DNA from: an uncultured Lachnospiraceae bacterium
Lineage (GTDB): Bacteria; Bacillota; Clostridia; Lachnospirales; Lachnospiraceae
NCBI GenBank assembly: GCA_947629865.1
Contig: CANRFJ010000011.1
Location: 32,985-96,984 of the forward strand
DNA: 64,000 bases
Direction: 5' to 3'
Position 1 is the first letter of the stretch. Each line of letters opens with the position of its first letter. The notes below the pieces were generated by a model that was not told the DNA's origin, did no database searches, and saw only the letters and a program-made list of their open reading frames with translations. This document shows, one piece after another, positions 1 through 8,042 of the stretch. The position numbers were made by a program, and so were the translations under genes.

Positions 1-210
1 ATAGTGGGTGGGGACACCGGCCCTTTCCAGCTTGCGGAACAGAAAATTCGTCATGCGGTTGTTGATAACGCCCTTTCCCACAATGGTTCCCTTCTTCTCG
101 CCGTTAAAGGCAGTGGCGTCGTCTTTGTAGTCCACAATGTAGATATCCTCTACATCCGTCCTGTAAACCTTCTTTGCTTTTCCCTCATAGAGCATTTCCT
201 TTTTTTCCAC
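1..210 (-). CDS. purC: SAICAR synthetase PurC (5' part; gene continues past left edge)
   Basis: Read on the minus strand, a GTG at 210-208 sits about 9 bases after a clean AGGAGG and opens a frame of 70 codons that stays open to the window edge. The product begins with residues like [15 protein letters not shown], followed by [16 protein letters not shown] and [13 protein letters not shown]. That is the N-terminal ATP-binding part of phosphoribosylaminoimidazole-succinocarboxamide synthase, which condenses CAIR with aspartate in cytosolic purine synthesis. Only about the first third of a roughly 235-residue protein is present. The plus-strand open frame over the same bases is an antisense shadow. 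Confidence 0.93.
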   Translation of the reverse strand, partial: MEKKEMLYEGKAKKVYRTDVEDIYIVDYKDDATAFNGEKKGTIVGKGVINNRMTNFLFRKLERAGVPTHY

Positions 211-259
211 TTTTCGTTTCCTCCTTGTCCGCTTTTGCAATTATAATTTAATGTAGCAT

Positions 260-1531
260 TTATTGTTCTAACACAAGGATACCTCTCTGGATCTTGTTCT
301 GCAAAATCCGCCGCACCGATGTGTTAATCACCTTTTCGTCAATTTTTCCGTCACGAACCGCTTCGAGAAGCGCCCCGTAAGCCGCCTGGAAATCCCCCGG
401 CAGAAGCATCATGTCGCAGCCGGCCTTAACCGCCTCCGTCACGGCAAACTCCGGCGTGTAGTTCCGGAGAATGACATTGTCATTCAACGGCGGCGTCATG
501 ATTACGCCGTTAAAGCCCAGTTCCTCACGGAGAAGTCTGGTGACTATGTCCTCAGACATAAACGCCGGAATTTTCTTCACCGTGATCTTGAGAAATGCGC
601 TGTTGCTCATCATAATGCTGTCCGCGCCGGCGTCAATCCCCGCCCTGTAGCTGGCGAAATTGTAACTGCGCAGCTGCATCAGGCTGTCCTGGTTCTCCAG
701 AATCGACTCCGTATACTCGCCCGGCACATTTCCCATGCCCGGAAAATATTTCAGCGTCGCTCCGAGTCCGCCGCTGTGCATACCTTCTATCAGTTCCGAT
801 ACCATGTCCGACACATGATCCGGATCCGTCCCGAAGCAGCGGCGCGCATAGTCCGGATTCTCCTCCGAGGCCACATCTGCCACCGGAGCCAGATTCAGAT
901 TTACCCCCGTCTGCCGCAGGCTTCCGGCGATCGTCTGTCCGACCTGGCGTATCTGCTTCTCCGACATCGTCCGCCCCAGTTCGCTCTGGGTGGTATAGCC
1001 GGTGTCCTTCAAGGCCGGCACCTGGGCCGAAAGGGAAAATTCCCCGCCCCCCTCCTCCTCAGCCGCGACATAGAGCGCGCTGCCGGAACAGGCCTTTTGC
1101 AGCGAAGCAGTGAGTCTGGACGCCTGCTTCTGGCTGCCGATATTATTTTTTGTGAGATATACCCCGCCGATATGGTAATCCCGTATCATATCCGCCATCT
1201 TCCGAGTCAGCCGGTACTGGTTTCCGTCTTCTGTCCGGGCGTCGTCCAACTGCGACAGATGCACAAGAAACATCTGTCCCACCTTCTCCTCCAGAGTCAT
1301 CTCCTTTACGATGTCCTCCGCCATGGAAAAAGCTTCTTCGTCAGAAATATCCGGCAGTTCCGTCACTGCCGCCCCGCCGGAGACTCCTCCGCCCGTGGAG
1401 ACCGCCCCGCCGGACGAAGCCATTCCCGTACCGCTCCCCGCCGTTCCGCCGTCGGATAATCTTTTACCGGCAATCACGAGAATCCCTATACATACCAGAA
1501 CCATTCCGACCGCCAGTGCAAACCGTCTCAT
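260..1531 (-). CDS. GH3-family (NagZ-like) protein with lost catalytic residues
   Basis: The fold signature of glycoside hydrolase family 3 is clear: MTLEEKVGQMFLV, an EEEGG block, GVNLNLAPVADV, a FGTDP block and a KYFPGMGN segment. An N-terminal hydrophobic segment (about residues 5-22) after a basic start suggests a membrane anchor or signal peptide. The active-site positions are changed. The family KHFPGHGD(T)..DSH loop reads KYFPGMGNVPGEYTES, and the nucleophile block (VIVTDD/TDAL) reads VIMTPPLND, so the nucleophile Asp is replaced by Pro. This looks like a non-catalytic, perhaps peptidoglycan- or sugar-binding, GH3 paralogue. An open frame extends to 1603 from a TTG, but ATG at 1531 fits better with the promoter at 1609-1637. 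Confidence 0.85.
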   Translation of the reverse strand: MRRFALAVGMVLVCIGILVIAGKRLSDGGTAGSGTGMASSGGAVSTGGGVSGGAAVTELPDISDEEAFSMAEDIVKEMTLEEKVGQMFLVHLSQLDDARTEDGNQYRLTRKMADMIRDYHIGGVYLTKNNIGSQKQASRLTASLQKACSGSALYVAAEEEGGGEFSLSAQVPALKDTGYTTQSELGRTMSEKQIRQVGQTIAGSLRQTGVNLNLAPVADVASEENPDYARRCFGTDPDHVSDMVSELIEGMHSGGLGATLKYFPGMGNVPGEYTESILENQDSLMQLRSYNFASYRAGIDAGADSIMMSNSAFLKITVKKIPAFMSEDIVTRLLREELGFNGVIMTPPLNDNVILRNYTPEFAVTEAVKAGCDMMLLPGDFQAAYGALLEAVRDGKIDEKVINTSVRRILQNKIQRGILVLEQ

Positions 1532-1608
1532 ATGTCCTTTGTACCCCTCTCTGGTATCGCAATTCCTTCTCAACCTAGTTCTGCGTTTCTCCCCCTGACG
1601 CAATTCAT

Positions 1609-1637
1609 ATTATACTATATTATTTCCGTACATACAA
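1609..1637 (-). promoter_or_regulatory. Sigma-A-type promoter of the GH3 gene
   Basis: On the minus strand TTGTAT (1637-1632) is separated by 17 bases from a perfect TATAAT (1614-1609). Transcription would begin near 1602, leaving about a 70-base leader before the ATG at 1531. Confidence 0.6.
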
Positions 1638-1727
1638 ACAAAATATTTTTGTTTCAAAATCTTTTTGTAAACCGCCCAAGCAGGAGTGCATAGGATAACA
1701 GTGTAAATGAATATAGGAGGAACGATT

Positions 1728-1961
1728 ATGAGCGATTTATCAGCAACACAGTGCGGAGGGGACTGTTCCTGCAACGGGGGAAGCGGGTTTTCCTCCTGCT
1801 GGATTATCATTATCCTTTTGCTCTGCTGCAACGGCGGTAATGACGGCTGCGGAATGGGCGGCGGACTTGGCGGCGGCAGCTGCGGCTGCATCATTCTGAT
1901 CCTGCTGCTTCTCAGCTGCTGTGGCAACGGCGGACTTGGCGGCAACGGCTTCGGCTGCTAA
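1728..1961 (+). CDS. Small Cys/Gly-rich protein (high-cysteine 'HCB'-type)
   Basis: The 77-residue product starts at ATG 1728, six bases after AGGAGG. An earlier in-frame ATG at 1707 lacks a ribosome binding site. It alternates Gly/Cys/Asn-rich stretches with two short strongly hydrophobic runs (WIIIILLLCC and CIILILLLLSCC), each ending in paired cysteines. About a dozen cysteines are present. Similar short proteins in Lachnospiraceae are often named 'chorion class high-cysteine HCB protein 13', a name by resemblance only; no function is established. Composition suggests a membrane-associated or self-assembling structural peptide. A strong hairpin lies directly downstream. Confidence 0.75.
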   Translation: MSDLSATQCGGDCSCNGGSGFSSCWIIIILLLCCNGGNDGCGMGGGLGGGSCGCIILILLLLSCCGNGGLGGNGFGC

Positions 1962-1975
1962 TCCTTTTCTCCACA

Positions 1976-2008
1976 CAGGGGGCGTCCCGCAGGACGGGGC
2001 GCCCCCTG
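1976..2008 (+). terminator. GC-rich hairpin after the Cys-rich gene
   Basis: CAGGGGGCG (1976-1984) pairs perfectly with CGCCCCCTG (2000-2008). No U-run follows directly; the second hairpin at 2015 supplies the more terminator-like element. Confidence 0.5.
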
Positions 2009-2014
2009 CACTAA

Positions 2015-2055
2015 GAGAGAGGCGGTCTCTCATGACCGCCTCTCTCATTTCTTTT
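2015..2055 (+). terminator. Rho-independent terminator
   Basis: A perfect 12-bp stem (GAGAGAGGCGGT at 2015-2026 with ACCGCCTCTCTC at 2035-2046) and an 8-base loop are followed by ATTTCTTTT. It sits between the Cys-rich gene and a convergent small ORF and may serve both. Confidence 0.65.
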
Positions 2056-2061
2056 GTATAT

Positions 2062-2220
2062 TCATTCTCTCTCGCAGCGTCCTGCCCGTCCGGATATGTC
2101 CTCTCCGAAGTATTCCTCTCTCTCCCTTTCCGAAAGGCACTGGTAGCACTCCATATCCACCTCATAAATCGTGGTGTCATCTACCACCAGTCGGGTAGCC
2201 GAATCATACCGTTCTCTCAT
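2062..2220 (-). CDS. Small conserved-looking hypothetical protein (52 aa)
   Basis: A 53-codon frame from ATG 2220 to TGA 2062 on the minus strand, with a purine-rich GAGAGGA about 10 bases upstream. The product is strongly charged: it begins MRERYDSATRLVVDDTTIYE, contains an ECYQC pair of cysteines, and ends in Glu/Arg-rich sequence. The start lies 50 bases downstream of the aroC stop, so it may be the last gene of the aroC transcript. Codon use resembles the neighbours. It is not assigned to a family; the CxxC could bind a metal but this is inference. Confidence 0.5.
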   Translation of the reverse strand: MRERYDSATRLVVDDTTIYEVDMECYQCLSEREREEYFGEDISGRAGRCERE

Positions 2221-2270
2221 ATGGCGGCAAATCCTCTCTCAGCGTTTTCTACATTATATGACAAAATATG

Positions 2271-3374
2271 TCAAAAGTCATAAAATTCCCGTATTTTGTC
2301 CATTCGGGCCGTCATTCCCACAAAGAGCCTGTCCACCAGCGTCAGAGCTGCCATGGCCTCCACCACTACCACTGCCCGCGGCACGATCACCGGATCATGC
2401 CGCCCTTTTATCTGTATCTCGACGTCTTCCCCCGCCTGATTCACCGTCTTCTGCGGCTGGAAAATCGAGGGAGTGGGTTTGAAGGCCGCCCGGATAACTA
2501 TATCGTCCCCGTCGCTGATGCCTCCCAGTATCCCTCCCGCAGAATTGGTTCTCTTTTTTACCCGTCCGCCGGCGTCCATATAAAAACTGTCGTTGTTCTC
2601 CGAGCCGGTTCTCTCCGCCACCGCAAATCCGGCGCCGATCTCCACTCCCTTTACGGCGCCGACGGAAAAGATGGCTCCCGCCAGCGCTGCGTCCAGTTTG
2701 CCAAAAACCGGCTCTCCCACTCCTGCCGGCACGCCGCTTATCACGCACTCCACAATACCGCCGGCGGAATCGTGTTCCTCCATCTTCTGCGCCAGATACC
2801 TCTCCGCCTCCTCCGACCGCTCTAAGTCGGGCATCCGCAGCGGGCTCTTTTCGATGTTGTCCGGATTCATGGCCTCCTCCCTGCAGACAAAGGGGCCGAT
2901 CTGCTTTGTATAGGCAGTTATACGGATCCCCAGTTGTGCCAGGATTTTCATGGCGACTGCGCCTCCGGCCACGCGCCCAATCGTCTCCCTGCCGGATGAG
3001 CGTCCGCCGCCCCGATAGTCCCGGAAGCCATATTTGGCGTCAAAGGTGTAGTCGGCATGTCCCGGCCGGTAAACTCCGGCAATCTCCGAGTAATCCTTTG
3101 ATTTCTGGGAAGTGTTTGACACCATCATGGAAATGGGGGCTCCTGTGGTCTTTCCCTCAAACACTCCGGACAGTATTGTAACGGCGTCTCCCTCACGGCG
3201 CGGCGTGGCATACTTCGTCTCCCCCGGCTTTCTGCGATCCAGAAATGCCTGTATATCCGCCTCGCACAAGCTCACTCCCGCGGGGCAGCCGTCCACCACA
3301 ACTCCCAGTCCGGCGCCGTGGGATTCGCCCCATGTGGATATCCGAAAGTTCTCTCCAAATATTGAACCCGCCAT
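2271..3374 (-). CDS. aroC: Chorismate synthase
   Basis: The 367-residue product begins GSIFGENFRISTWGESHGAG, which includes the diagnostic FxxxTxGESHG FMN-binding motif, and carries RPGHADYTFDAKYGFRDYRGGGRSSGRET. It converts EPSP to chorismate with reduced FMN, the last common step of aromatic amino acid synthesis. Length is normal for the family. AAAGGAAG precedes the ATG. Other shikimate genes are not next to it; it is divergent from the CheX/CheY pair. Confidence 0.97.
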   Translation of the reverse strand: MAGSIFGENFRISTWGESHGAGLGVVVDGCPAGVSLCEADIQAFLDRRKPGETKYATPRREGDAVTILSGVFEGKTTGAPISMMVSNTSQKSKDYSEIAGVYRPGHADYTFDAKYGFRDYRGGGRSSGRETIGRVAGGAVAMKILAQLGIRITAYTKQIGPFVCREEAMNPDNIEKSPLRMPDLERSEEAERYLAQKMEEHDSAGGIVECVISGVPAGVGEPVFGKLDAALAGAIFSVGAVKGVEIGAGFAVAERTGSENNDSFYMDAGGRVKKRTNSAGGILGGISDGDDIVIRAAFKPTPSIFQPQKTVNQAGEDVEIQIKGRHDPVIVPRAVVVVEAMAALTLVDRLFVGMTARMDKIREFYDF

Positions 3375-3399
3375 TTTTTACACTTCCTTTCAAAATTGC

Positions 3400-3428
3400 T
3401 TTGCTTTTTCTGCGTTCTATTGTATAAT
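3400..3428 (+). promoter_or_regulatory. Probable promoter of the cheX-cheY pair
   Basis: A perfect TATAAT (3423-3428) is 17 bases from a weak TTTGCT (3400-3405). The ATG of the CheX-like gene is about 30 bases further on, after GAAAGGAG. Confidence 0.5.
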
Positions 3429-3457
3429 AAATTTAACACAATTGAAAGGAGATTTTT

Positions 3458-4339
3458 ATGTTTAGTCAGTTTTTTGGAAATTATCTGCTGGAAAACCAGA
3501 AAATCACCGACGGGCAATATTCCTCCTGTATGGATTACATAAAGGCAAACCGCGTTAAGCTGGGACTGATTGCCGAGGCGGAAGGACTGCTCACCCGCGA
3601 GCAGGCGACAAAACTGAACCAGCTGCAGACGCAATCCGATAAACGTTTCGGCGATTTAGCTATAGAACAGGGATATCTGACAGAATCGGACGTCGACTAT
3701 CTGTTGAGCCGTCAGGGAAACCCCTACTTGATCTTCGTCCAGGCCCTTGAGGAAAACCAATGCCTGTCGCGGGAGGAAATCGAGCAGTGCCTGAAAGATT
3801 TCCAGAGTGACAACGGTTATTCCGATACTGTGATGAAAGCGATTCAGGACGGCGACATCGAGCAGTTTCTCCCGGCCTTTGTGGAGGAGGACTACTCCGA
3901 CTACCTGCCCCTAATCGGACTGGCTCTGCGCAGCATCGTCCGCTTTATAAGTTCCTATATCCGTATCGAAAAGGGGCGTTTTGTTCCCTTCCTGAAGACC
4001 AGATACGCCGCCTACCAGCACACGGTGGGAGACCATAACGGCTTCTTGGGATTCTGCTCTGACAGCGATGGTATACTGGCCATTGCGAGCGGGTATGCTA
4101 AAGAAGAACTTGACAAGGTAGACGAAGACGCGCTTGATGCGGTCGGAGAATTTACCAACTGTATCAACGGACTGTATGCCGCCGAACTGAGTTATCAGGA
4201 TATAAACATCGACATGCAGCCGCCGGAACTGCTTTTTGATACCACAATCAAAGAGGAACAGGGATTTTACGTCCTCCCCCTTTATCTGGAGGGCAGACAA
4301 TCCAGCTTAATCATTAAAATTGGTGAAAAGGAGAGGTAG
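3458..4339 (+). CDS. CheX-like chemotaxis protein with N-terminal helical module
   Basis: 293 residues. The C-terminal half (about 140-293) matches the CheC/CheX/FliY phosphatase fold: VGEFTNCINGLYAAEL carries the E...N...G signature, and the chain ends with YVLPLYLEGRQ. CheX proteins dephosphorylate CheY~P. The first 110 residues resemble paired GspE-N/MshEN-like repeats (RFGDLAIEQGYLTESDVDYLL and a preceding degenerate copy), which in other proteins can bind c-di-GMP; that is inference here. The next gene starts 4 bases after this stop and is a CheY, the natural substrate, so the two are cotranscribed. Confidence 0.75.
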   Translation: MFSQFFGNYLLENQKITDGQYSSCMDYIKANRVKLGLIAEAEGLLTREQATKLNQLQTQSDKRFGDLAIEQGYLTESDVDYLLSRQGNPYLIFVQALEENQCLSREEIEQCLKDFQSDNGYSDTVMKAIQDGDIEQFLPAFVEEDYSDYLPLIGLALRSIVRFISSYIRIEKGRFVPFLKTRYAAYQHTVGDHNGFLGFCSDSDGILAIASGYAKEELDKVDEDALDAVGEFTNCINGLYAAELSYQDINIDMQPPELLFDTTIKEEQGFYVLPLYLEGRQSSLIIKIGEKER

Positions 4340-4343
4340 GATT

Positions 4344-4700
4344 ATGGCAAAAATACTTATTGTTGACGACTCACGAACCTCGCGCCGTATGCTGAAAAAT
4401 ATCCTTGTAGAAAATGGACATGAAGTTATTGGCGAAGCGGAAAACGGCCAGATTGGCTACGAAAAATACATTGAACTGGAGCCGGACATTGTCACCCTGG
4501 ACATCACCATGCCGGTTTTGGACGGCCTGGGTTCTCTGGAAAAAATTATGGACTTCGATGACGAAGCCATTGTCATAATGGTAACGGCAGCCGGACAGAA
4601 AGAAAAAATGGTTGAAGCCATCAAGCTTGGCGCCACGGAATTTATCCAGAAACCTTTTGAACCGGATCAGATTTTGAGAGTTCTCGAAAATTTAAGTTAA
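4344..4700 (+). CDS. cheY: CheY-like single-domain response regulator
   Basis: 118 residues, receiver domain only. Acidic pair in ILIVDDSRTS, phospho-acceptor Asp in VTLDITMP, conserved Thr in MVTAAG and Lys in IQKPF are all present. ATG 4344 follows AGGAGAGG and lies just after the CheX-like stop, indicating an operon. Without an output domain it presumably acts by protein contact, for example on the flagellar switch or another partner, with the CheX-like neighbour limiting its signal. Chemotaxis genes CheA/CheB/CheR are not in this window. Confidence 0.9.
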   Translation: MAKILIVDDSRTSRRMLKNILVENGHEVIGEAENGQIGYEKYIELEPDIVTLDITMPVLDGLGSLEKIMDFDDEAIVIMVTAAGQKEKMVEAIKLGATEFIQKPFEPDQILRVLENLS

Positions 4701-4710
4701 ATTCCAGAAA

Positions 4711-4741
4711 ATCCACGGGCCAAAGCCCGTGGATTTTTTTA
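4711..4741 (+). terminator. Rho-independent terminator after cheY
   Basis: A perfect 10-bp stem ATCCACGGGC / GCCCGTGGAT with a CAAA loop, followed by seven T. Confidence 0.92.
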
Positions 4742-4793
4742 TCTTCTTTCAGATCAGAGCAAAAACGCTTCTCACTTTTGAGAGCGGCACCTC

Positions 4794-5588
4794 TCAGCCG
4801 CCGCTTTTTACACTCCCAAGCGCCACTTCGCCGGTCTTGAGCCACCGCAGAATCATCCACGCGGAGGCCGCCGCCATCAGCGCCAGAATTCCGTAAAAGA
4901 GAATCCGCGCCGCCATTCCCGGCAGATACTGCTGGAACAGCGCATTGGTAAAGCTAATGAAAAACTGCACCAGAATCGGCGTCCCCCAGGCCGCCTGTCT
5001 GTTCTTCTCCAGATAAAATTTTCCGAGGAGGAGCGCCACGCCTGTGTATATGATGAGCAGAAGTATGCAGCGCAGGGCGTCCATGTACATGGAGGCCGCC
5101 GACGTATTCAGAATAGACTGCTTCAATTCCTCCGACTTTGCAAAGGTTCCCGCGTTTATCTGAAACGAATAATACAGGCTCATGCTGTAGGTGGCGAGAA
5201 TATACCAGCCCGTGTTGCCGAGGCCAAATCCCAGCCCGATCGTGGCGGATCGGTACAGAGAGCGCTGTTTCTGGTTGGTCAGATATGTGCCCCAGTACAT
5301 TCCGAGAGCCACGAAAACTGCGCATAAAAGTCCGTATATCAACGCACTCAGAAGAAAACTGTTCTCCGTGAGATTTTTGAACCAGACAAAGTTTGTCAAT
5401 ATGACAATCAGCATCAGATAGATTAACTCCTGCCACAAAAATCCTAGAATACCATACCCGATCGCGCCGGGCATACCCGTCTCCAGCTTGCTCGAACGCC
5501 TGTGGATCAGAATATAGAAAACAACCGCCACCAGTATCGGGAGCAGCATTGCCACACACATTCCTGTCATTTGTCCTGCTGAAACCAT
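4794..5588 (-). CDS. Polytopic membrane protein, YhfC-like without protease residues
   Basis: 264 residues with about seven hydrophobic segments (roughly 8-27, 42-66, 79-99, 112-130, 165-190, 200-215, 225-248). The topology and the blocks LIYGLLCAVFVALGMYWG and IGLGFGLGNTGWY resemble YhfC-family predicted intramembrane proteases. Those carry EE..R in the first block and a GHGG.E in the second; here both sets are replaced (VALGM and GLGNTGW). If related, it is a non-proteolytic member; the assignment is tentative. AGGAAAGGAA precedes the ATG. It is convergent with cheY and lies downstream of the homoserine kinase candidate. Confidence 0.5.
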   Translation of the reverse strand: MVSAGQMTGMCVAMLLPILVAVVFYILIHRRSSKLETGMPGAIGYGILGFLWQELIYLMLIVILTNFVWFKNLTENSFLLSALIYGLLCAVFVALGMYWGTYLTNQKQRSLYRSATIGLGFGLGNTGWYILATYSMSLYYSFQINAGTFAKSEELKQSILNTSAASMYMDALRCILLLIIYTGVALLLGKFYLEKNRQAAWGTPILVQFFISFTNALFQQYLPGMAARILFYGILALMAAASAWMILRWLKTGEVALGSVKSGG

Positions 5589-5610
5589 ACGCTTATTCCT
5601 TTCCTTTCAT

Positions 5611-6813
5611 TCAATCCGCAAGCAGGGAGCGTATCAGCTCATAGCCGGGATCCGTAAAACGGCCGCTGGCTCCTGCCTCCTTTTCGTTGTAATGCCATGT
5701 ATGGGACTGCTCCTTCGTGCTGTCATACAGCATATATGGCACCGGTTCACCGGAATGAGTCCGGGTGCGGATCGGCGTGGGGTGATCCGGCAGAACCAGA
5801 ATACGGTAATCCTCGCCGGAATTATCCAGTTTTTCCGTGAGTCTGGACAAAATCTTCGCGTCGATGGACTCAATCGCCTGTATTTTCCGCTCCACACTTC
5901 CCTGATGGCCCATTTCGTCCGGAGCCTCCACATGAATGTAGACAAAATCAAAGCCGTCCTCCAATAACGCCTTTGCCGCCGCGTCCGCCTTGCCCTCGTA
6001 ATTGGTATTCAGGGTTCCGTCCGCCCCCTCTACCTGAATGTTCGCCATTCCGGCGCCCACGGCAATACCTTTTAACAGATCCACGGCGGAGATCATCGCT
6101 CCCTTTTTGTGAAATTTCTTCTCAAAAGCATCGAGCGACGGCCTCGTTCCGGCTCCCCAGAACCAGAGTGAATTTGCCTTGTTAAGCCCCTTTTGCGCCC
6201 TCGCCTCGTTCAGGGGATGGTGATTCAGAATATCAAAGCTTTTCCTCATCATATCCCGAAGTTTTTCGTCCTCCGGCAGGTACTCCCCTATGGTCTTTCC
6301 GAGAATATCGTGGGGCGGAACCAGCTCCACCGTCTCGCCGCCCTTCCAGATAGTGCAGTGGCGGTAACTGGTTCCCACCCAGAACTTGTATATATCATTC
6401 TGCAGTTCTTTCCGCACGGCCTCTATGAGCACAGCGGCGTCCTCCGTGGATATCTCGCCGCTGCTGTGGTCGAGAATCTCTCTCTGCTCATACGGCACAT
6501 CTCCCTCAGAGAGCGTGACAATATTGCAGCGCAGGGCAATATCCGTATCCTCCATAGGCACGCCGATGCTGAGCGCCTCCAGCGGAGAACGTCCAGTGTA
6601 ATATTTCTTCGGATCATAGCCCAGCACCGCCAGATTGGCCGTGTCGCTCCCCGGCTTCATTCCGTCCGGAATCGTTTTGGCCATGCCAATCTCCGACTTT
6701 GCAGCCAGTCTGTCCATATTGGGTGTATCTGCATATTCTAACGGCGTCTTCCCGCCCAGCTGCGCTATGGGTTCGTCCGCCATACCGTCTCCCAAAACTA
6801 AAGCATATTTCAT
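5611..6813 (-). CDS. ApgM-type phosphoglycerate mutase family; probable homoserine kinase
   Basis: 400 residues of the alkaline-phosphatase superfamily branch that includes archaeal cofactor-independent phosphoglycerate mutase. The chain opens KYALVLGDGMADEP; GSDTANLAVLGYDP carries the nucleophile Ser/Thr region; HVEAPDEMGHQG and LPDHPTPI supply metal ligands. A subgroup of this family sits beside homoserine dehydrogenase in genomes without classical ThrB and is annotated as a proposed homoserine kinase. Here the gene begins 24 bases after the hom stop on the same strand, which strongly favours that role (homoserine to O-phosphohomoserine) over glycolysis. Biochemistry cannot be decided from sequence alone. 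Confidence 0.82.
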   Translation of the reverse strand: MKYALVLGDGMADEPIAQLGGKTPLEYADTPNMDRLAAKSEIGMAKTIPDGMKPGSDTANLAVLGYDPKKYYTGRSPLEALSIGVPMEDTDIALRCNIVTLSEGDVPYEQREILDHSSGEISTEDAAVLIEAVRKELQNDIYKFWVGTSYRHCTIWKGGETVELVPPHDILGKTIGEYLPEDEKLRDMMRKSFDILNHHPLNEARAQKGLNKANSLWFWGAGTRPSLDAFEKKFHKKGAMISAVDLLKGIAVGAGMANIQVEGADGTLNTNYEGKADAAAKALLEDGFDFVYIHVEAPDEMGHQGSVERKIQAIESIDAKILSRLTEKLDNSGEDYRILVLPDHPTPIRTRTHSGEPVPYMLYDSTKEQSHTWHYNEKEAGASGRFTDPGYELIRSLLAD

Positions 6814-6836
6814 AATAAATTTTGCCTCCCTGTCTG

Positions 6837-8042
6837 CTAAAATCCCACGCGGATGCGGGTGATAAAGGTGTCAAAACCAGCTATGGTATCATTGAAAGTC
6901 TTTTCCTTCATCTTGCCCGTAATAAATCCAAACTCGTCCGGAATACCGGCGTCCACAGGCTCTATATCGTCAAATTCGGCCTCGGCCTTCGCTCTCTCCG
7001 AAGCGCTTATGCGGACAAAGAACCGGTTCTCCATCTCGTCCATCGGCGCCACCGCCTGCTTTTCGTCTTCCCAGATCGTCATGACATTTACGTTCATGTG
7101 CTTCACGGCGTCTACCACATCCGAGACAACCGCGCTGGCTGTAGCCTCTTTACCGGCTCCCTTGCCGTAGAACATCACGTCCCCCAGCATATTGCCGGTG
7201 ACGCAGATTGCGTTAAAGACGTCGTTGACAGCGAAAAGCGGATTGTCGCTCTTTATCATCTGGGGAGCCACCATAGCGTATAACTTCTCCCCCGATTTCC
7301 TGCTGGAGCCCAGAATCTTGATCGCCGCTCCCATCGCCTTTGCATATTGGAAATCCGTGGCAGTTATCTCTGTGATACCCTCGGTATAAATATCTTCATA
7401 ATCCACCTGCTGCCCGTAGGCTAACGATGTGAGAATCGCGATTTTGCGGCAGGCGTCATAGCCCTCCACATCCGCCGTCGGATCCTTCTCCGCGTAGCCG
7501 AGCCTCTGCGCCTCCTTCAATACATCGGAAAAATCCGATCCCTCGTTGGCCATTTTGGTGAGGATATAATTGGTCGTGCCGTTCAAAATTCCATTGATCT
7601 GCTCAATGCGGTCGGCGGTGAGGCTCTGGTTCAGAGGGCGGATAATCGGAATACCGCCGCCCACACTGGCCTCAAAAAGGAAGTTCACACTCCGGCTCTT
7701 GGCAATGTGCACCAGTTCAGCGCCATAGGCGGCCACCAGCTCCTTGTTGGAGGTGCACACGCTCTTGCCGGCAAGAAGCGCCTGCTTCACAAATTCGTAG
7801 GCCGGTTTGGTTCCCCCCATGGTCTCCACAACAATGGAAATTTCCGGATCGCCGGCTATTACGCTGTAGTCATGCACCACCTTGCTCTGCACAGGATCTC
7901 CCGGAAAGTCCCGCAGATCCAGAACATATTTTACCTCTACCTCCTGCCCCGCGCGCCTTGCGATTACCTTGGCATTGGTATTCAAGACCTCCACGACGCC
8001 GGAGCCCACCGTTCCATATCCTAACACTGCTATCTTAATCAT
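6837..8042 (-). CDS. hom: Homoserine dehydrogenase
   Basis: 401 residues. An N-terminal Rossmann motif (VLGYGTVGSGV) is followed by VCTSNKELVAAYG and the catalytic region GILNGTTNYILTKM, with GYAEKDPTADVEGYDACRK supplying the substrate and catalytic lysine segment. It reduces aspartate semialdehyde to homoserine with NAD(P)H, feeding threonine and methionine. A C-terminal tail of about 80 residues after the core resembles a short ACT-like regulatory part. Its start overlaps the end of the upstream CheW-domain gene by 8 bases, so translation is probably coupled, and the probable homoserine kinase follows. Confidence 0.95.
   Translation of the reverse strand: MIKIAVLGYGTVGSGVVEVLNTNAKVIARRAGQEVEVKYVLDLRDFPGDPVQSKVVHDYSVIAGDPEISIVVETMGGTKPAYEFVKQALLAGKSVCTSNKELVAAYGAELVHIAKSRSVNFLFEASVGGGIPIIRPLNQSLTADRIEQINGILNGTTNYILTKMANEGSDFSDVLKEAQRLGYAEKDPTADVEGYDACRKIAILTSLAYGQQVDYEDIYTEGITEITATDFQYAKAMGAAIKILGSSRKSGEKLYAMVAPQMIKSDNPLFAVNDVFNAICVTGNMLGDVMFYGKGAGKEATASAVVSDVVDAVKHMNVNVMTIWEDEKQAVAPMDEMENRFFVRISASERAKAEAEFDDIEPVDAGIPDEFGFITGKMKEKTFNDTIAGFDTFITRIRVGF

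Noticed and set aside
4..246. Plus-strand open frame at the left edge
   Set aside because: It is antisense to the clearly recognisable purC start on the minus strand.
776..1459. Long plus-strand frame inside the GH3 gene
   Set aside because: Shadow of a gene with full GH3 motifs; no ribosome binding site.
5611..6813. Glycolytic phosphoglycerate mutase
   Set aside because: Family allows it, but the position right after hom makes homoserine kinase the better call.
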